Assembly: GCF_002797895.1 (NCBI RefSeq)
Contig: NZ_PGES01000001.1
Span: forward strand, 1,178,001 to 1,242,000
Source: Janthinobacterium sp. 67
GTDB lineage: Bacteria > Pseudomonadota > Gammaproteobacteria > Burkholderiales > Burkholderiaceae_D
DNA: 64,000 nucleotides
Direction: 5' to 3'
The notes under the pieces are model-generated. The model saw only the letters and a list, made by a program, of their open reading frames with translations. It was not told the DNA's origin and did not search any database. Made by a program: the position numbers and the translations under genes. This document shows positions 55,891 to 64,000 of the stretch, one piece after another (the stretch's first letter is position 1; the number at the start of each line of letters is the position of its first letter).

Positions 55891-57543
55891 CTACATGCCG
55901 GGCAACTGATGCCCCTTGAACTGCTCGCGCAGCTTGTTCTTCTGGATCTTGCCCGTGGCGCCCATGGGCAAGGCATCGATGAAGAGCACGTCGTCGGGCG
56001 TCCACCACTTGGCGATCTTGCCTTCAAAAAATTGCAATAACGCTTCGCGCGTGACCGCCATGCCGGGACGCAGCACGACGACGAGCACGGGGCGCTCGTC
56101 CCATTTCGGGTGGAACACGCCGATGCAGGCCGCCTGCAGCACGGCCGGGTGGGCCATGGCCAGGTTTTCCAGGTCGATCGTGCCGATCCACTCGCCGCCC
56201 GACTTGATCACGTCCTTGCTGCGGTCCGTGATCTGCATGTAGCCGTCCGCGTCGATGGTGGCCACGTCGCCTGTGGGGAACCAGCCGTCCTGCAGCACGT
56301 CGCCGCCCTCGTTCTTATAGTACGAAGAAATGATCCACGGCCCTTTCACCAGCAGATGGCCGTAGGCCACGCCATCCCACGGCAATTCCTTGCCGTCGTC
56401 GTCGACGATCTTCATGTCCACGCCGTAGATCGCATGGCCCTGCTTTTGCAGGATCTTGCGCTGCGCCTCTTTCGGCAAGTCCAGGTGCCGGGTCTGCAAG
56501 CCGCCCGTCGTGCCCAGCGGCGACATTTCCGTCATGCCCCAGGCGTGGATGACTTCCACGTCGAACTGGTCGATCAGGGTATCCATCATGGCTGGCGGGC
56601 ACGCCGCGCCGCCGATCACGGTGCGGCGGAAGGTGGAAAATTTCAGATTGTTTTGCACGGCATGATTGAGCAGGCCCAGCCAGACGGTGGGTACGCCGGC
56701 CGAGAACGTCACTTTTTCCGCCTCGAACAGTTCGTACAGCGACTTGCCGTCCAGCGCCGCGCCGGGAAACACCATGCGCGCGCCGGACAGGGGCACGGAA
56801 TACGGCAAGCCCCAGGCATTCACGTGGAACATGGGCACGACGGGCAAGACCGTGTCGGAGGCGCGCACGTTCAGGGCGCTGGGCATGGCCGACGCATATG
56901 CGTGCAGCACGGTCGAGCGGTGCGAATACAGGGCGCCCTTGGGATTGCCCGTCGTGCCCGACGTGTAGCACAGGGTGGCGGCCGCGTTCTCGTCGAACAG
57001 GGGCCAGGCGTAATCGTCGGCATGCGTGGCGATCAAGTCTTCATAGCACAGCAGATCGGGAATGGTGCTGCTGGCGGGCATGCGTTCGCGGTCGCACATC
57101 AGCACGAAGTGGCGCACGAAGGTGCAGTCGGCGGCGATTTTCTCGACCACGGGCAAAAAGGTCAAATCGAACAATAAAACCTGGTCTTCCGCGTGATTCG
57201 AGATATAGGCGATCTGGTCGGGAAACAAACGCGGGTTGATCGTGTGCAGCACGGCGCCCGAGCCGGACACGGCGTAATACGCTTCCAGATGCCGATAACC
57301 GTTCCAGGCCAGGGTGGCGACGCGGTCGCCCATGCCGACACCGAGGCCGTGCAAGGCGTTCGCCAGGCGCCGCGCGCGCTGGTGGCAATCGCGGTAGGTG
57401 TAGCGGTGCATATCGCCTTCCACGCGCCGCGAAATGATTTCGCTGCCCCCATAATGACGCGCTGCAAACTCGATAATGGTGGAAATCAGCAGGGGCTGAT
57501 TCATCATCTGGCCCATCACTGGACTCAAGGGAAATGCCGACAT
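55891..57543 (-). CDS. Acyl-CoA synthetase (medium/long-chain, AMP-forming)
   Basis: 550 aa from the ATG at 57543 (AGGAGAG upstream). Activates fatty acids to acyl-CoA with ATP. The AMP-binding motif [20 protein letters not shown] and the C-terminal [20 protein letters not shown] and [14 protein letters not shown] are clear. MILDTLID-like ([20 protein letters not shown]) matches the AlkK-type group. A GTACGGTCGTGCG motif lies 60 bases upstream and is shared with the thiolase. Confidence 0.93.
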   Translation of the reverse strand: MSAFPLSPVMGQMMNQPLLISTIIEFAARHYGGSEIISRRVEGDMHRYTYRDCHQRARRLANALHGLGVGMGDRVATLAWNGYRHLEAYYAVSGSGAVLHTINPRLFPDQIAYISNHAEDQVLLFDLTFLPVVEKIAADCTFVRHFVLMCDRERMPASSTIPDLLCYEDLIATHADDYAWPLFDENAAATLCYTSGTTGNPKGALYSHRSTVLHAYASAMPSALNVRASDTVLPVVPMFHVNAWGLPYSVPLSGARMVFPGAALDGKSLYELFEAEKVTFSAGVPTVWLGLLNHAVQNNLKFSTFRRTVIGGAACPPAMMDTLIDQFDVEVIHAWGMTEMSPLGTTGGLQTRHLDLPKEAQRKILQKQGHAIYGVDMKIVDDDGKELPWDGVAYGHLLVKGPWIISSYYKNEGGDVLQDGWFPTGDVATIDADGYMQITDRSKDVIKSGGEWIGTIDLENLAMAHPAVLQAACIGVFHPKWDERPVLVVVLRPGMAVTREALLQFFEGKIAKWWTPDDVLFIDALPMGATGKIQKNKLREQFKGHQLPGM

Positions 57544-57602
57544 CGTCTCTCCTGGGGTGGATACTGGCTTATTGTTGGAATTCAAAGACTTTCTTTAGTT
57601 TC

Positions 57603-57615
57603 GTACGGTCGTGCG
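57603..57615. promoter_or_regulatory. Candidate fatty-acid regulon operator before the acyl-CoA synthetase
   Basis: GTACGGTCGTGCG has the ACGNNCGT core, 60 bp before the synthetase start, and matches 43209 in 12 of 13 bases. The thiolase site is on the same strand with the same spacing. Confidence 0.6.
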
Positions 57616-57768
57616 GAAATCGTCAACGCATTTCGATATTGCGATGCAGCATGGAATTTTCGATTCCGTTTCTTGCTGTGCGAACACCCGCCAGCGCGCC
57701 CGCCACACGCCTTGGCGCTGTGCGGTAAAATCGCATTCCAGGCTGGCGCACTTGCCGCCATATCTACT

Positions 57769-59247
57769 TTGAATGGAATTGCCATCACCGCTCATACCTT
57801 ACCACTGGATAACGCCTTTGCGGCCTTGCCGCCCGCTTTCTATACGCGCTTGATGCCCACGCCCCTGCCCGCCCCGTATTTCGTGGCCGCCAGCGCGCCA
57901 GCCGCAGTCCTCATCGGCCTCGATGCGGCGCGCCTGGCCGAGCCCGACTATGTGGCGCTGCTGAGCGGCAATGCCGTGGCAGAGCGCTCGCAACCGTTGT
58001 CGGCCGTGTATTCGGGCCACCAGTTCGGCGTCTGGGCCGGCCAGCTGGGCGACGGCCGCGCCATCCTGCTGGGCAATATCGCCACAGCCGATGGTCCGAT
58101 GGAGCTGCAGCTGAAAGGCGCGGGCGCCACGCCGTATTCGCGCATGGGCGACGGCCGCGCCGTGCTGCGCTCGTCCATCCGTGAATTCCTGTGCTCGGAA
58201 GCGATGGCGGCGCTGGGCATCCCCACGTCGCGCGCGCTGTCCATCATGGGTTCGCAGCAAGGCATCATGCGCGAAACCGTGGAGACGGCGGCCGTCGTGA
58301 CGCGCATGGCGCCCACTTTCGTGCGTTTCGGCTCGTTCGAGCACTGGTTTTACCGCAAGCAGCCGGACGAGCTGAAAATCCTGGCCGACTACGTCATCGA
58401 CGGCTTCTACCCCCACTTGCGCGCCGCAGCAAATCCATACCAGGCCCTGCTGGCCGAGGTGTGCGTGCGCACGGCGCACATGATTGCGCAGTGGCAAGCC
58501 GTCGGCTTCATGCATGGCGTCATGAATACGGACAATATGTCGATTCTGGGCCTGACGCTCGATTACGGCCCCTACGGCTTCATGGAAGCGTTCGACGCCG
58601 AGCACATCTGCAACCATACGGACCAGCAGGGCCGCTATTCCTATGCCAACCAGCCGCAGGTGGGCCACTGGAACTGCTATGCGCTGGGCCAGGCCCTGCT
58701 GCCCCTGATCGGGGAGGTCAGCGAAGCGCAGGCGGCGCTGGACAGTTACCAGCCGGCCTTTGCGGAGAAGATGAATGCCTTGCTGCGCGCCAAGCTGGGC
58801 TTGCGCGCAGTGCAAGACGAGGACACGGCGCTGTTCGACAGCATGTTTGCGCTGATGGAAGCCAATCACGTGGATTTCACGAGCTTTTTCCGCGCCCTGT
58901 CGACGCTGCAAGTGGCCGCGCCCGAGCACGACACCATGCTGCGCGACATGTTCATCGACCGCCCCGCCTTCGATACGTGGGCGGCACAATACCGCGCGCG
59001 CCTGCGGCAGGAGCACAGCGTCGATGCCGAACGGCAAGCGGCCATGAACCAGGTCAACCCGAAATACGTGCTGCGCAATTACCTGGCGCAAGTGGCCATC
59101 GAAAAAGCCCAGCAGCAGGACTACACGGAAGTGGCGACATTGCTGGCAGTTTTGCAAAAGCCATTTGACGAACAGCCCGAACACCAGCACTATGCGGCCC
59201 TGCCGCCCGACTGGGCCAGCCACCTTGAAGTCAGTTGCTCATCCTGA
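57769..59247 (+). CDS. selO: Protein adenylyltransferase SelO (YdiU)
   Basis: About 492 aa if it starts at the TTG at 57769; no in-frame ATG precedes the conserved LDNAFAALPPAFYTR. A later ATG at 57853 would cut off that segment. SelO has a pseudokinase fold that transfers AMP to redox proteins. Seen: VYSGHQFGVWAGQLGDGRAI, LKGAGATPYSRMGDGRAVLR, and GVMNTDNMSILGLTLDYGP (metal-binding region). It ends SCSS; in some eukaryotes the Cys is selenocysteine. MsrB starts nine bases on. Confidence 0.9.
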   Translation: MNGIAITAHTLPLDNAFAALPPAFYTRLMPTPLPAPYFVAASAPAAVLIGLDAARLAEPDYVALLSGNAVAERSQPLSAVYSGHQFGVWAGQLGDGRAILLGNIATADGPMELQLKGAGATPYSRMGDGRAVLRSSIREFLCSEAMAALGIPTSRALSIMGSQQGIMRETVETAAVVTRMAPTFVRFGSFEHWFYRKQPDELKILADYVIDGFYPHLRAAANPYQALLAEVCVRTAHMIAQWQAVGFMHGVMNTDNMSILGLTLDYGPYGFMEAFDAEHICNHTDQQGRYSYANQPQVGHWNCYALGQALLPLIGEVSEAQAALDSYQPAFAEKMNALLRAKLGLRAVQDEDTALFDSMFALMEANHVDFTSFFRALSTLQVAAPEHDTMLRDMFIDRPAFDTWAAQYRARLRQEHSVDAERQAAMNQVNPKYVLRNYLAQVAIEKAQQQDYTEVATLLAVLQKPFDEQPEHQHYAALPPDWASHLEVSCSS

Positions 59248-59256
59248 GGAGTCATT

Positions 59257-59658
59257 ATGACCACGAATAAAGTCAAGAAAACCGACGCCGAATGGCGCGC
59301 CATGCTCGACTCGATGCAATACGAAGTCACGCGCCACGCGGCCACGGAACGGGCCTTCACGGGCAAGTTCTGGGATCACCATGAACATGGCGTCTACACC
59401 TGCGTCTGCTGCAACACGCCCCTGTTCGCTTCGGACACCAAGTTCGACTCGGGCTGCGGCTGGCCCAGCTATTTCCAGGCCCTCGACCCGGCCAACGTGA
59501 CGGAGATTGTCGACCGCAGCCACGGCATGGTGCGCACGGAAATTATCTGCGCCGTCTGCGACGCCCACCTGGGCCACGTCTTCCCGGACGGCCCGCCGCC
59601 GACCGGCTTGCGCTATTGCATCAATTCGGCATCGCTGCGCTTCGATCCCCAGCCTTGA
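59257..59658 (+). CDS. msrB: Peptide-methionine (R)-S-oxide reductase
   Basis: 133 aa. Reduces methionine-R-sulfoxide in oxidised proteins. The two zinc CxxC pairs are in [12 protein letters not shown] and [14 protein letters not shown], with the substrate segment SGCGWPSYF. The catalytic Cys is in [19 protein letters not shown] precedes the ATG. It is only nine bases from selO, so both probably form one oxidative-stress operon. Confidence 0.95.
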   Translation: MTTNKVKKTDAEWRAMLDSMQYEVTRHAATERAFTGKFWDHHEHGVYTCVCCNTPLFASDTKFDSGCGWPSYFQALDPANVTEIVDRSHGMVRTEIICAVCDAHLGHVFPDGPPPTGLRYCINSASLRFDPQP

Positions 59659-59665
59659 TGCTGGC

Positions 59666-59695
59666 AATGGCTTGGGACATTGCTCCTAAGCCATT
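59666..59695. terminator. Hairpin after msrB
   Basis: AATGGCTTGGGA and TCCTAAGCCATT form a 12-bp stem with one mismatch or wobble and a 6-base loop. No U-tract follows, so ending the msrB transcript is only likely. Confidence 0.4.
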
Positions 59696-59734
59696 CCTAA
59701 GATGAATGTAACAAGACCCGTGTAAAGTCTCGCC

Positions 59735-60364
59735 ATGAAATTTCTATTCGACATATTCCCCCTGCTCGCCTTCTTCGCCGCCTTCAAACTGGGCGGCATG
59801 TATGAAGCGGCCACGCACGATTTCGTGCAGCAATATCTGTCCGGCTTCGTGTCAGGCGGCCTGATCAAGGCCGACCAGGCGCCGTGGATACTTGCCACCC
59901 TCGTCGGCATCGTCGCCACGGCTTGCCAAGTCAGCTATCTGCTGCTGCGCGGACGCAAGGTCGACGGCATGCTGTGGCTGTCGCTGTTCATCTTTGTCGT
60001 GTTTGGCGGCGCCAGCATTTACCTGCATGACGATTTCTTCCTGAAATGGAAGCCGACCCTGATCTACTGGCTGTCCGGCCTGGCCCTCCTGATCGCCCAC
60101 GTGGGTTTCAAGAAAAACCTGATCCGCAAGACCATGGAAGCGCAAGTGCAATTGCCCGATGCCGTGTGGAACCAGTTGCTGGCCGCGTGGATCATCTTCT
60201 TTGGCGCCATCGGCGCGCTGAACCTGTTCGTGGCCTTCGTGCTGTACAAGGGCGACATGGCTGCCTGGGTCAGTTTCAAAGCGTTTGGCGCGACGGGCAT
60301 CTTCTTTGCCTTCATCGTGGCGCAAACCCTGTTCCTGGCCAAACATATCAAGGAAGACGCATGA
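59735..60364 (+). CDS. yciB: YciB inner-membrane septation protein (IspZ family)
   Basis: 209 aa with about five membrane segments. KFLFDIFPLLAFFAAFKLGG at the start is characteristic, then VGIVATACQVSYLLLRG, DFFLKWKPTLIYWLSGLALL and VNLFVAFV-type segments. YciB proteins affect cell-envelope synthesis and septation through contacts with division and wall proteins. Its stop overlaps the BolA start (ATGA), so the two are translationally coupled. Confidence 0.94.
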   Translation: MKFLFDIFPLLAFFAAFKLGGMYEAATHDFVQQYLSGFVSGGLIKADQAPWILATLVGIVATACQVSYLLLRGRKVDGMLWLSLFIFVVFGGASIYLHDDFFLKWKPTLIYWLSGLALLIAHVGFKKNLIRKTMEAQVQLPDAVWNQLLAAWIIFFGAIGALNLFVAFVLYKGDMAAWVSFKAFGATGIFFAFIVAQTLFLAKHIKEDA

Positions 60365-60648
60365 TGACGAACGACACGACAACGCGCATGGAACGCATTC
60401 GTACCCGCCTGGAAACGGCACTTTCCCCTCTGGAATGCGTGCTGGAAGACGACTCGGCGCGCCACCGGGGCCATGCGGGCGCCGCCTCGGGCGGAGGCCA
60501 TTACAATCTGCGGATTATTTCTAGTCAATTTGAGGGGCTCAGGCTCGTCATGCGTCATCGACTGGTGTATGATTCCGTGCACGATATGATGCATAATGAG
60601 ATACATGCATTGGCGATTGTGGCCCTGGCGCCATCCGAAGTAGTGTAA
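60361..60648 (+). CDS. BolA-family protein
   Basis: 95 aa. BolA fold: MERIRTRLETALSPLECVLE, then HAGAASGGGHYNLRIISSQF and LVMRHRLVYDSVHDMMHNEI with HALAIVAL. The conserved His near the C-terminus (HALAI) binds Fe-S clusters with monothiol glutaredoxins; an invariant GHYN-like motif is also present. Overlaps yciB. The yciB-bolA-parvulin order is usual for betaproteobacteria. Confidence 0.93.
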   Translation: MMTNDTTTRMERIRTRLETALSPLECVLEDDSARHRGHAGAASGGGHYNLRIISSQFEGLRLVMRHRLVYDSVHDMMHNEIHALAIVALAPSEVV

Positions 60649-60732
60649 GGATGGCGTTTTGGCGTACCCGAGCCATGTTGTCAATTTCTTTCCATGCGTT
60701 TTTTACGAAACTTTCCCTAACAGGATTTAATA

Positions 60733-61512
60733 ATGACTTTTAAGCCAGCCCGCTTGCTGATCGCACTACTCGCCGTTGTCGCGGTACCTGTTTTTGCGCA
60801 AAATGTTGCCGTCGTCAATGGCAAGCCTATCCCATCGTCGCGCGTTGATGCAGTCGTCAAGCAAGTCGTCGCCCAAGGCCAGCAACCGGATTCGCCGCAA
60901 CTGCGCGAAATGATCAAGAAAGACTTGATCGGCCGTGAAGTGCTGATGCAAGAAGCGGAAAACAAAGGTTTCGGTAAAGATGCAGCAGTCAAGCAGCAAA
61001 TCGAGAATGCACGCCAGGCCATCGTCATCAACGCCCTGGTCGGCGACTACCTGAAAAAGAACCCGGTCAACGACGCTGAAATCAAGGCCGAATACGACCG
61101 TTTCGTGGCCCAGACCGGCGACAAGGAATACCACGTGCGCCACATCCTGGTCGGCACCGAAGCGGAAGCGAAAGACATCATCGCCAAGCTGAAAGGCGGC
61201 GCCAAGTTCGAAGACCTGGCCAAGCAATCGAAAGATACCGGTTCGGCCGACAACGGCGGCGATCTGGACTGGGCAGCCCCATCGTCGTTCCCGAAAGTGT
61301 TCTCGGACGCCTTCGTGAAACTGCAAAAAGGCCAGGTCACCGACACCCCGGTGCAAACGCCTAACGGTTTCCACGTGATCAAGCTGGACGACACCCGCGC
61401 GGCAAAACTGCCGACCCTGGAAGAAGTCAAGCCACAGATCGCCGAAGCGCTGCAGCAAAAGAAACTGCAAGCGTATCAGGAAGAAATGATCAAAAAAGCG
61501 AAAGTTCAGTAA
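60733..61512 (+). CDS. Periplasmic parvulin-type peptidyl-prolyl isomerase (first copy)
   Basis: 259 aa. Signal peptide LIALLAVVAVPVFAQ, an N-terminal SurA-like chaperone segment (VVNGKPIPSSRVDAVVKQVV) and the parvulin domain (KEYHVRHILVGTEAEAKDII, GGDLDWAAPSSFPKVFSDAF, TPNGFHVIKLDD). Assists folding of outer-membrane proteins. It is duplicated immediately downstream, with the two mature parts nearly the same length. Confidence 0.93.
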   Translation: MTFKPARLLIALLAVVAVPVFAQNVAVVNGKPIPSSRVDAVVKQVVAQGQQPDSPQLREMIKKDLIGREVLMQEAENKGFGKDAAVKQQIENARQAIVINALVGDYLKKNPVNDAEIKAEYDRFVAQTGDKEYHVRHILVGTEAEAKDIIAKLKGGAKFEDLAKQSKDTGSADNGGDLDWAAPSSFPKVFSDAFVKLQKGQVTDTPVQTPNGFHVIKLDDTRAAKLPTLEEVKPQIAEALQQKKLQAYQEEMIKKAKVQ

Positions 61513-61623
61513 GAACTGACCTCCCCGGCGCCCTTTTCGGCGCCGGTCGTGTATTCTGCGCCTGAATGCGCACTGCGCGACAGTCGCGCATATCGATTTT
61601 TAGTATATTTATTAGGAATGAAC

Positions 61624-62400
61624 ATGATTTTGAAGCCAGCCCGCCTGATCTTAGCCCTGGTCGCCGTCGTAGCGATCCCTGCGTTCGCGCAAAACGTCGC
61701 CACCGTGAATGGCAAGGCCATCCCATCGTCGCGCGTCGACCAGGTCGTCAAGCAAGTCGTCGCCCAAGGCAAGCAAGCCGATTCGCCGCAATTGCGCGAA
61801 GCCATCAAGAAAGACCTGATCGGCCGCGAAGTGCTGATCCAGGAAGCCGACAAGCAAGGCTACGGCACGCGTCCGGAAGTCAAGTCGCAGATCGACAATG
61901 CCCGTCAAAGCATCATCATCAACGCCCTGCTGGCCGACTACGTCAAGAAGAACCCCGTCAAGGATGCTGAAATCAAGGCCGAGTACGACAAGTTCAAGGC
62001 ACAAGCGGGCGACAAGGAATACCATGCACGCCACATCCTGGTCGCCACCGAAGCGGAAGCGAAAGACATCATCGCCAAGCTGAAAGGCGGCGCCAAGTTC
62101 GAAGAACTGGCCAAAGTATCGAAAGACGGTTCCGCAGCCAATGGCGGCGACCTGGATTGGGCTAGCCCTGCTTCGTACGTGAAACCGTTCTCCGACGCCA
62201 TGGTTGCCCTGAAACCAGGCCAGGTCACGCAAACGCCGGTGCAATCGCAATTCGGCTTCCACGTGATCAAGCTGGAAGAAACCCGTCCGACGAAACTGCC
62301 GGCACTGGAAGAAGTCAAGGGCCAGGTAGCCGAGTCGCTGCAACAGAAGAAACTCGCCGCCTACCGCGATGAGTTGATGAAAAAAGCCAAAATCCAATAA
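61624..62400 (+). CDS. Periplasmic parvulin-type peptidyl-prolyl isomerase (second copy)
   Basis: 258 aa from the ATG at 61624, chosen because MILKPARLILALVAVVAIPA aligns with the first copy's MTFKPARLLIALLAVVAVP; an ATG at 61618 adds two residues. Same order: signal peptide, VNGKAIPSSRVDQVVKQVV, the parvulin domain with YHARHILVATEAEAKDII and GGDLDWASPASYVKPFSDAM. A tandem duplication, now diverged mostly in the middle. Probably partly redundant with its neighbour. A long inverted repeat abuts its stop. Confidence 0.93.
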   Translation: MILKPARLILALVAVVAIPAFAQNVATVNGKAIPSSRVDQVVKQVVAQGKQADSPQLREAIKKDLIGREVLIQEADKQGYGTRPEVKSQIDNARQSIIINALLADYVKKNPVKDAEIKAEYDKFKAQAGDKEYHARHILVATEAEAKDIIAKLKGGAKFEELAKVSKDGSAANGGDLDWASPASYVKPFSDAMVALKPGQVTQTPVQSQFGFHVIKLEETRPTKLPALEEVKGQVAESLQQKKLAAYRDELMKKAKIQ

Positions 62401-62522
62401 GAATACCCGATCAAACCTACTGCGCGTCGTGACTTGCGGCCTGCGATGCTCACCGTACTAGAGTACGGTTGCGCTTCTCGGCCACAATTCACTTCCGCTC
62501 GCTACGGTTTTATCGGGCATTC
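62401..62522. repeat. Nested inverted-repeat element (MITE-like)
   Basis: Outer arms CCCGATCAAACC (62406-62417) and GGTTTTATCGGG (62506-62517) pair with one mismatch, with GAAT/ATTC outside. Inner arms GTGACTTGCGGCC and GGCCACAATTCAC, then ACCGTACT and AGTACGGT around a 2-base loop. It begins directly after the parvulin stop. Confidence 0.75.
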
Positions 62523-62533
62523 TGCCCGGATAT

Positions 62534-62558
62534 AAAGCGCTCATTGGAGCGCTTTTTT
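62534..62558 (+). terminator. Rho-independent terminator after the parvulin genes
   Basis: AAAGCGCTC and GAGCGCTTT form a 9-bp stem with a 4-base loop, followed by a run of T. Confidence 0.85.
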
Positions 62559-62582
62559 TACGCCTGAAGAATGCGAGATGGA

Positions 62583-63263
62583 ATGGATCTACATGCAGAA
62601 TTGAAAGCCGCACTGGAAGCGATTGCCGAACCGGGCCGTGTAGCGCCCATGCAGGCCTATATGCGCGACCGGTTCGTTTTCCTGGGCGTGGCAGCGCCGC
62701 AGCGGCGGCTGGCCGCCAGGGGCTTGCTGGCGGGCCTGAAGGGCATCGATGCCGCGACCTTGCTGGAACACGCGCAATTGCTGTGGCAGCAGCCGCAGCG
62801 CGAATACCAGCATGTGGCGCTCGACATGCTGGCGCTGCACCGGCGCCAGCTGAACATCGGGCACATTCCCGCCCTGCTGGCGTTGGCGCGCCAGCGCGCG
62901 TGGTGGGACAGCGTCGACGGCATGGCGGGCATCGTCGGCGAGGTGCTGCAGGCGGAGCACCAGCGCGGCGGCGACGGCCATGCGCACATGGATGACGCGC
63001 TGCGCCACCAAGACTTCTGGCTGCGCCGCATCGCCCTGCTGCACCAGCTGGGCTGGCGCGCCGACACGGATGGCGCCTGGTTATTTGACGCGGCGCTGGC
63101 GCTGGCCCACGAAAACGAGTTTTTCATCCGCAAGGCCATCGGCTGGGCCTTGCGCGATTACGCGCGCCACGCGCCTGCTGCCGTGCTGGCTTTTGCCACG
63201 CAGCACCGCCAGCGGCTCTCTCCCCTCAGCTACCGCGAAGCGCTGAAGCACCAGCCAAGCTGA
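62583..63263 (+). CDS. AlkD-type DNA alkylation repair protein
   Basis: 226 aa from the ATG at 62583; an ATG at 62571 adds four residues, but the family N-terminus fits MDLHAELKAALEAIAEPGRV. HEAT-like repeats of the AlkD DNA glycosylase: PMQAYMRDRFVFLGVAAPQR, RAWWDSVDGMAGIVGEVL (with the WDSVD catalytic Asp region) and FFIRKAIGWALRDYARHAP (with the Trp near the active site). Removes bulky alkylated bases. It overlaps the convergent TetR gene by 38 bases. Confidence 0.88.
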   Translation: MDLHAELKAALEAIAEPGRVAPMQAYMRDRFVFLGVAAPQRRLAARGLLAGLKGIDAATLLEHAQLLWQQPQREYQHVALDMLALHRRQLNIGHIPALLALARQRAWWDSVDGMAGIVGEVLQAEHQRGGDGHAHMDDALRHQDFWLRRIALLHQLGWRADTDGAWLFDAALALAHENEFFIRKAIGWALRDYARHAPAAVLAFATQHRQRLSPLSYREALKHQPS

Positions 63264-63900
63264 ACGACGATCCGCCCAGCAGGCGCAGCGCCGCATCGAT
63301 GCGGGCACCGGCATCCCAGGCCGGTACGGGCGCCAGCAGCCCCAGCGCCATCTGGCGCAGCGGCTCGGCGATCACCATGGCCAGCAGCAAGCCGGCCAGT
63401 TCAGGCGCGTTGCCGACCTTGATGTGGCCGCGCGCGGCCTGGCGGCCCAGCCATTCCGCCACCAGGGCCGTGCCCCGCTCGATGCCATTGCGTTGATACA
63501 CGGCCAGCAAGTCCGCGCGTGCGGGAAACTCCGTGCACAGCAGGCGGAACAGCCCTACGGCATCCATCGTCAGCACGCGTGCCACCATCGCCTGCAATAT
63601 CTCTTTTAACATTGGCAAGACGTCGCCAGGTGCGGCCGCATCGTGCGCCATGGCCGGCAGGAACGCATCCGTCCAGCCGCGCACCACGAGGGCCACCAGT
63701 TCCTCGCGGTTGGCCGCATAGTGATACAGCGACTTCTTGGCCATGCCCGCGTGGCGCGCCACCGCTTCCATGGTCGTGGCCGCATAGCCTTCGTGCAGCA
63801 GCAGCCAGGTGGCCGCTTGCACAGCCGCCTCGCGCGCTTCCTCGGGCGGGCGCGCCGGACGGCCCCGTCCACGCACAGCCTTGCTTTCTTCTTCCTGCAT
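63226..63900 (-). CDS. TetR/AcrR-family transcriptional regulator
   Basis: 224 aa. The N-terminal helix-turn-helix is clear: AAVQAATWLLLHEGYAATTM and EAVARHAGMAKKSLYHYAAN, preceded by a basic RGRGRPARPPEEAR. The rest is the ligand-binding helical domain. A palindromic site GAAACGTCATACGTTTC lies about 50 bases upstream, facing a promoter for a gene beyond the right edge, so it probably represses that divergent gene and itself. The ligand is unknown. Confidence 0.9.
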   Translation of the reverse strand: MQEEESKAVRGRGRPARPPEEAREAAVQAATWLLLHEGYAATTMEAVARHAGMAKKSLYHYAANREELVALVVRGWTDAFLPAMAHDAAAPGDVLPMLKEILQAMVARVLTMDAVGLFRLLCTEFPARADLLAVYQRNGIERGTALVAEWLGRQAARGHIKVGNAPELAGLLLAMVIAEPLRQMALGLLAPVPAWDAGARIDAALRLLGGSSFSLAGASALRGS

Positions 63901-63950
63901 GCCGGCTCCAAACTTGATCGATGGATAATTTTACACTGAAACATATTTAG

Positions 63951-63967
63951 GAAACGTCATACGTTTC
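63951..63967. promoter_or_regulatory. Predicted TetR operator
   Basis: GAAACGTCATACGTTTC is a perfect inverted repeat with 7-bp arms and a 3-base spacer. It overlaps the spacer region of a rightward promoter with TATAAT at 63975-63980. AAAGGA near 63995 may be the ribosome binding site of the next gene. Confidence 0.75.
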
Positions 63968-64000
63968 TTTAATATATAATTGGCCCACCCCAACAAAGGA

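Noticed and set aside
1..64000. tRNA, rRNA or riboswitch genes
   Set aside because: I looked for cloverleaf arms with GTTCNANNC and for rRNA landmarks and saw none by eye. A tRNAscan-SE and Infernal run would decide.

Overview
The window looks like chromosomal DNA of a high-GC betaproteobacterium, most likely Oxalobacteraceae (Janthinobacterium/Duganella/Massilia type). This rests on gene content and order (ygfZ divergent from mltG-tmk-holB; selO-msrB; yciB-bolA-parvulins), the GC-rich wobble positions and the intergenic palindrome families. It was judged by eye, without any database search. No rRNA, tRNA, CRISPR array, IS element or prophage was seen.

Layout. (1) 1-9.5 kb: a two-component/chemotaxis signalling block. 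It holds the tail of a protein with three receiver domains, a CheR methyltransferase, a receiver-kinase, and two large GAF/PAS hybrid kinases facing each other as an inverted paralogous pair. (2) 9.6-13.4 kb: an esterase and a Coq7-like protein, then an islet of small, lower-GC orphan genes separated by three copies of a ~51-bp palindromic repeat; one orphan gene is frameshifted. (3) 13.4-18.7 kb: an AHSA1/SRPBCC protein and a MarR-controlled EmrAB/NodT-type tripartite efflux operon with a clear MarR operator. (4) 18.9-32.5 kb: housekeeping genes, including a stand-alone EF-G, phospholipase A, a SAM methyltransferase, TatD, carbonic anhydrase, holB-tmk-mltG, ygfZ and a TANGO2/NRDE protein. (5) 32.7-39.8 kb: a pentose operon of LacI regulator, xylulokinase, transaldolase and a ribose-type ABC importer, preceded by a 32-bp perfect palindrome holding two LacI-type half-operators. 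(6) 40-50.4 kb: oxidoreductase, thiolase, an MHS-type transporter with a periplasmic insert, a LysR regulator, a hydrolase-fold lipoprotein lacking catalytic residues, and a FadB-like bifunctional enzyme. (7) 50.4-55.9 kb: an AT-rich regulatory region with a perfect FNR/Anr box, then a chemotaxis operon (triple-PAS cytoplasmic receptor, CheR, CheD, triple-CheW protein). (8) 55.9-64 kb: acyl-CoA synthetase, SelO, MsrB, YciB, BolA, two tandem parvulins, an AlkD-type glycosylase, and a TetR regulator with an operator at the right edge.

How the genes work together. The thiolase, the FadB-like protein and the acyl-CoA synthetase are scattered over 14 kb, yet each has the same TACGNNCGT-type motif 60-74 bp upstream of its start, which suggests one fatty-acid regulon. 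The FNR box is positioned as a class II activator site for the PAS-receptor operon, which suggests low-oxygen control of that sensory pathway. SelO (protein AMPylation) sits directly before MsrB (repair of oxidised methionine), a plausible redox-stress pair. I found no certain new multi-gene system. The strongest leads are the small-gene/palindrome islet, the FNR-linked receptor operon, the shared beta-oxidation operator and the pseudo-hydrolase.
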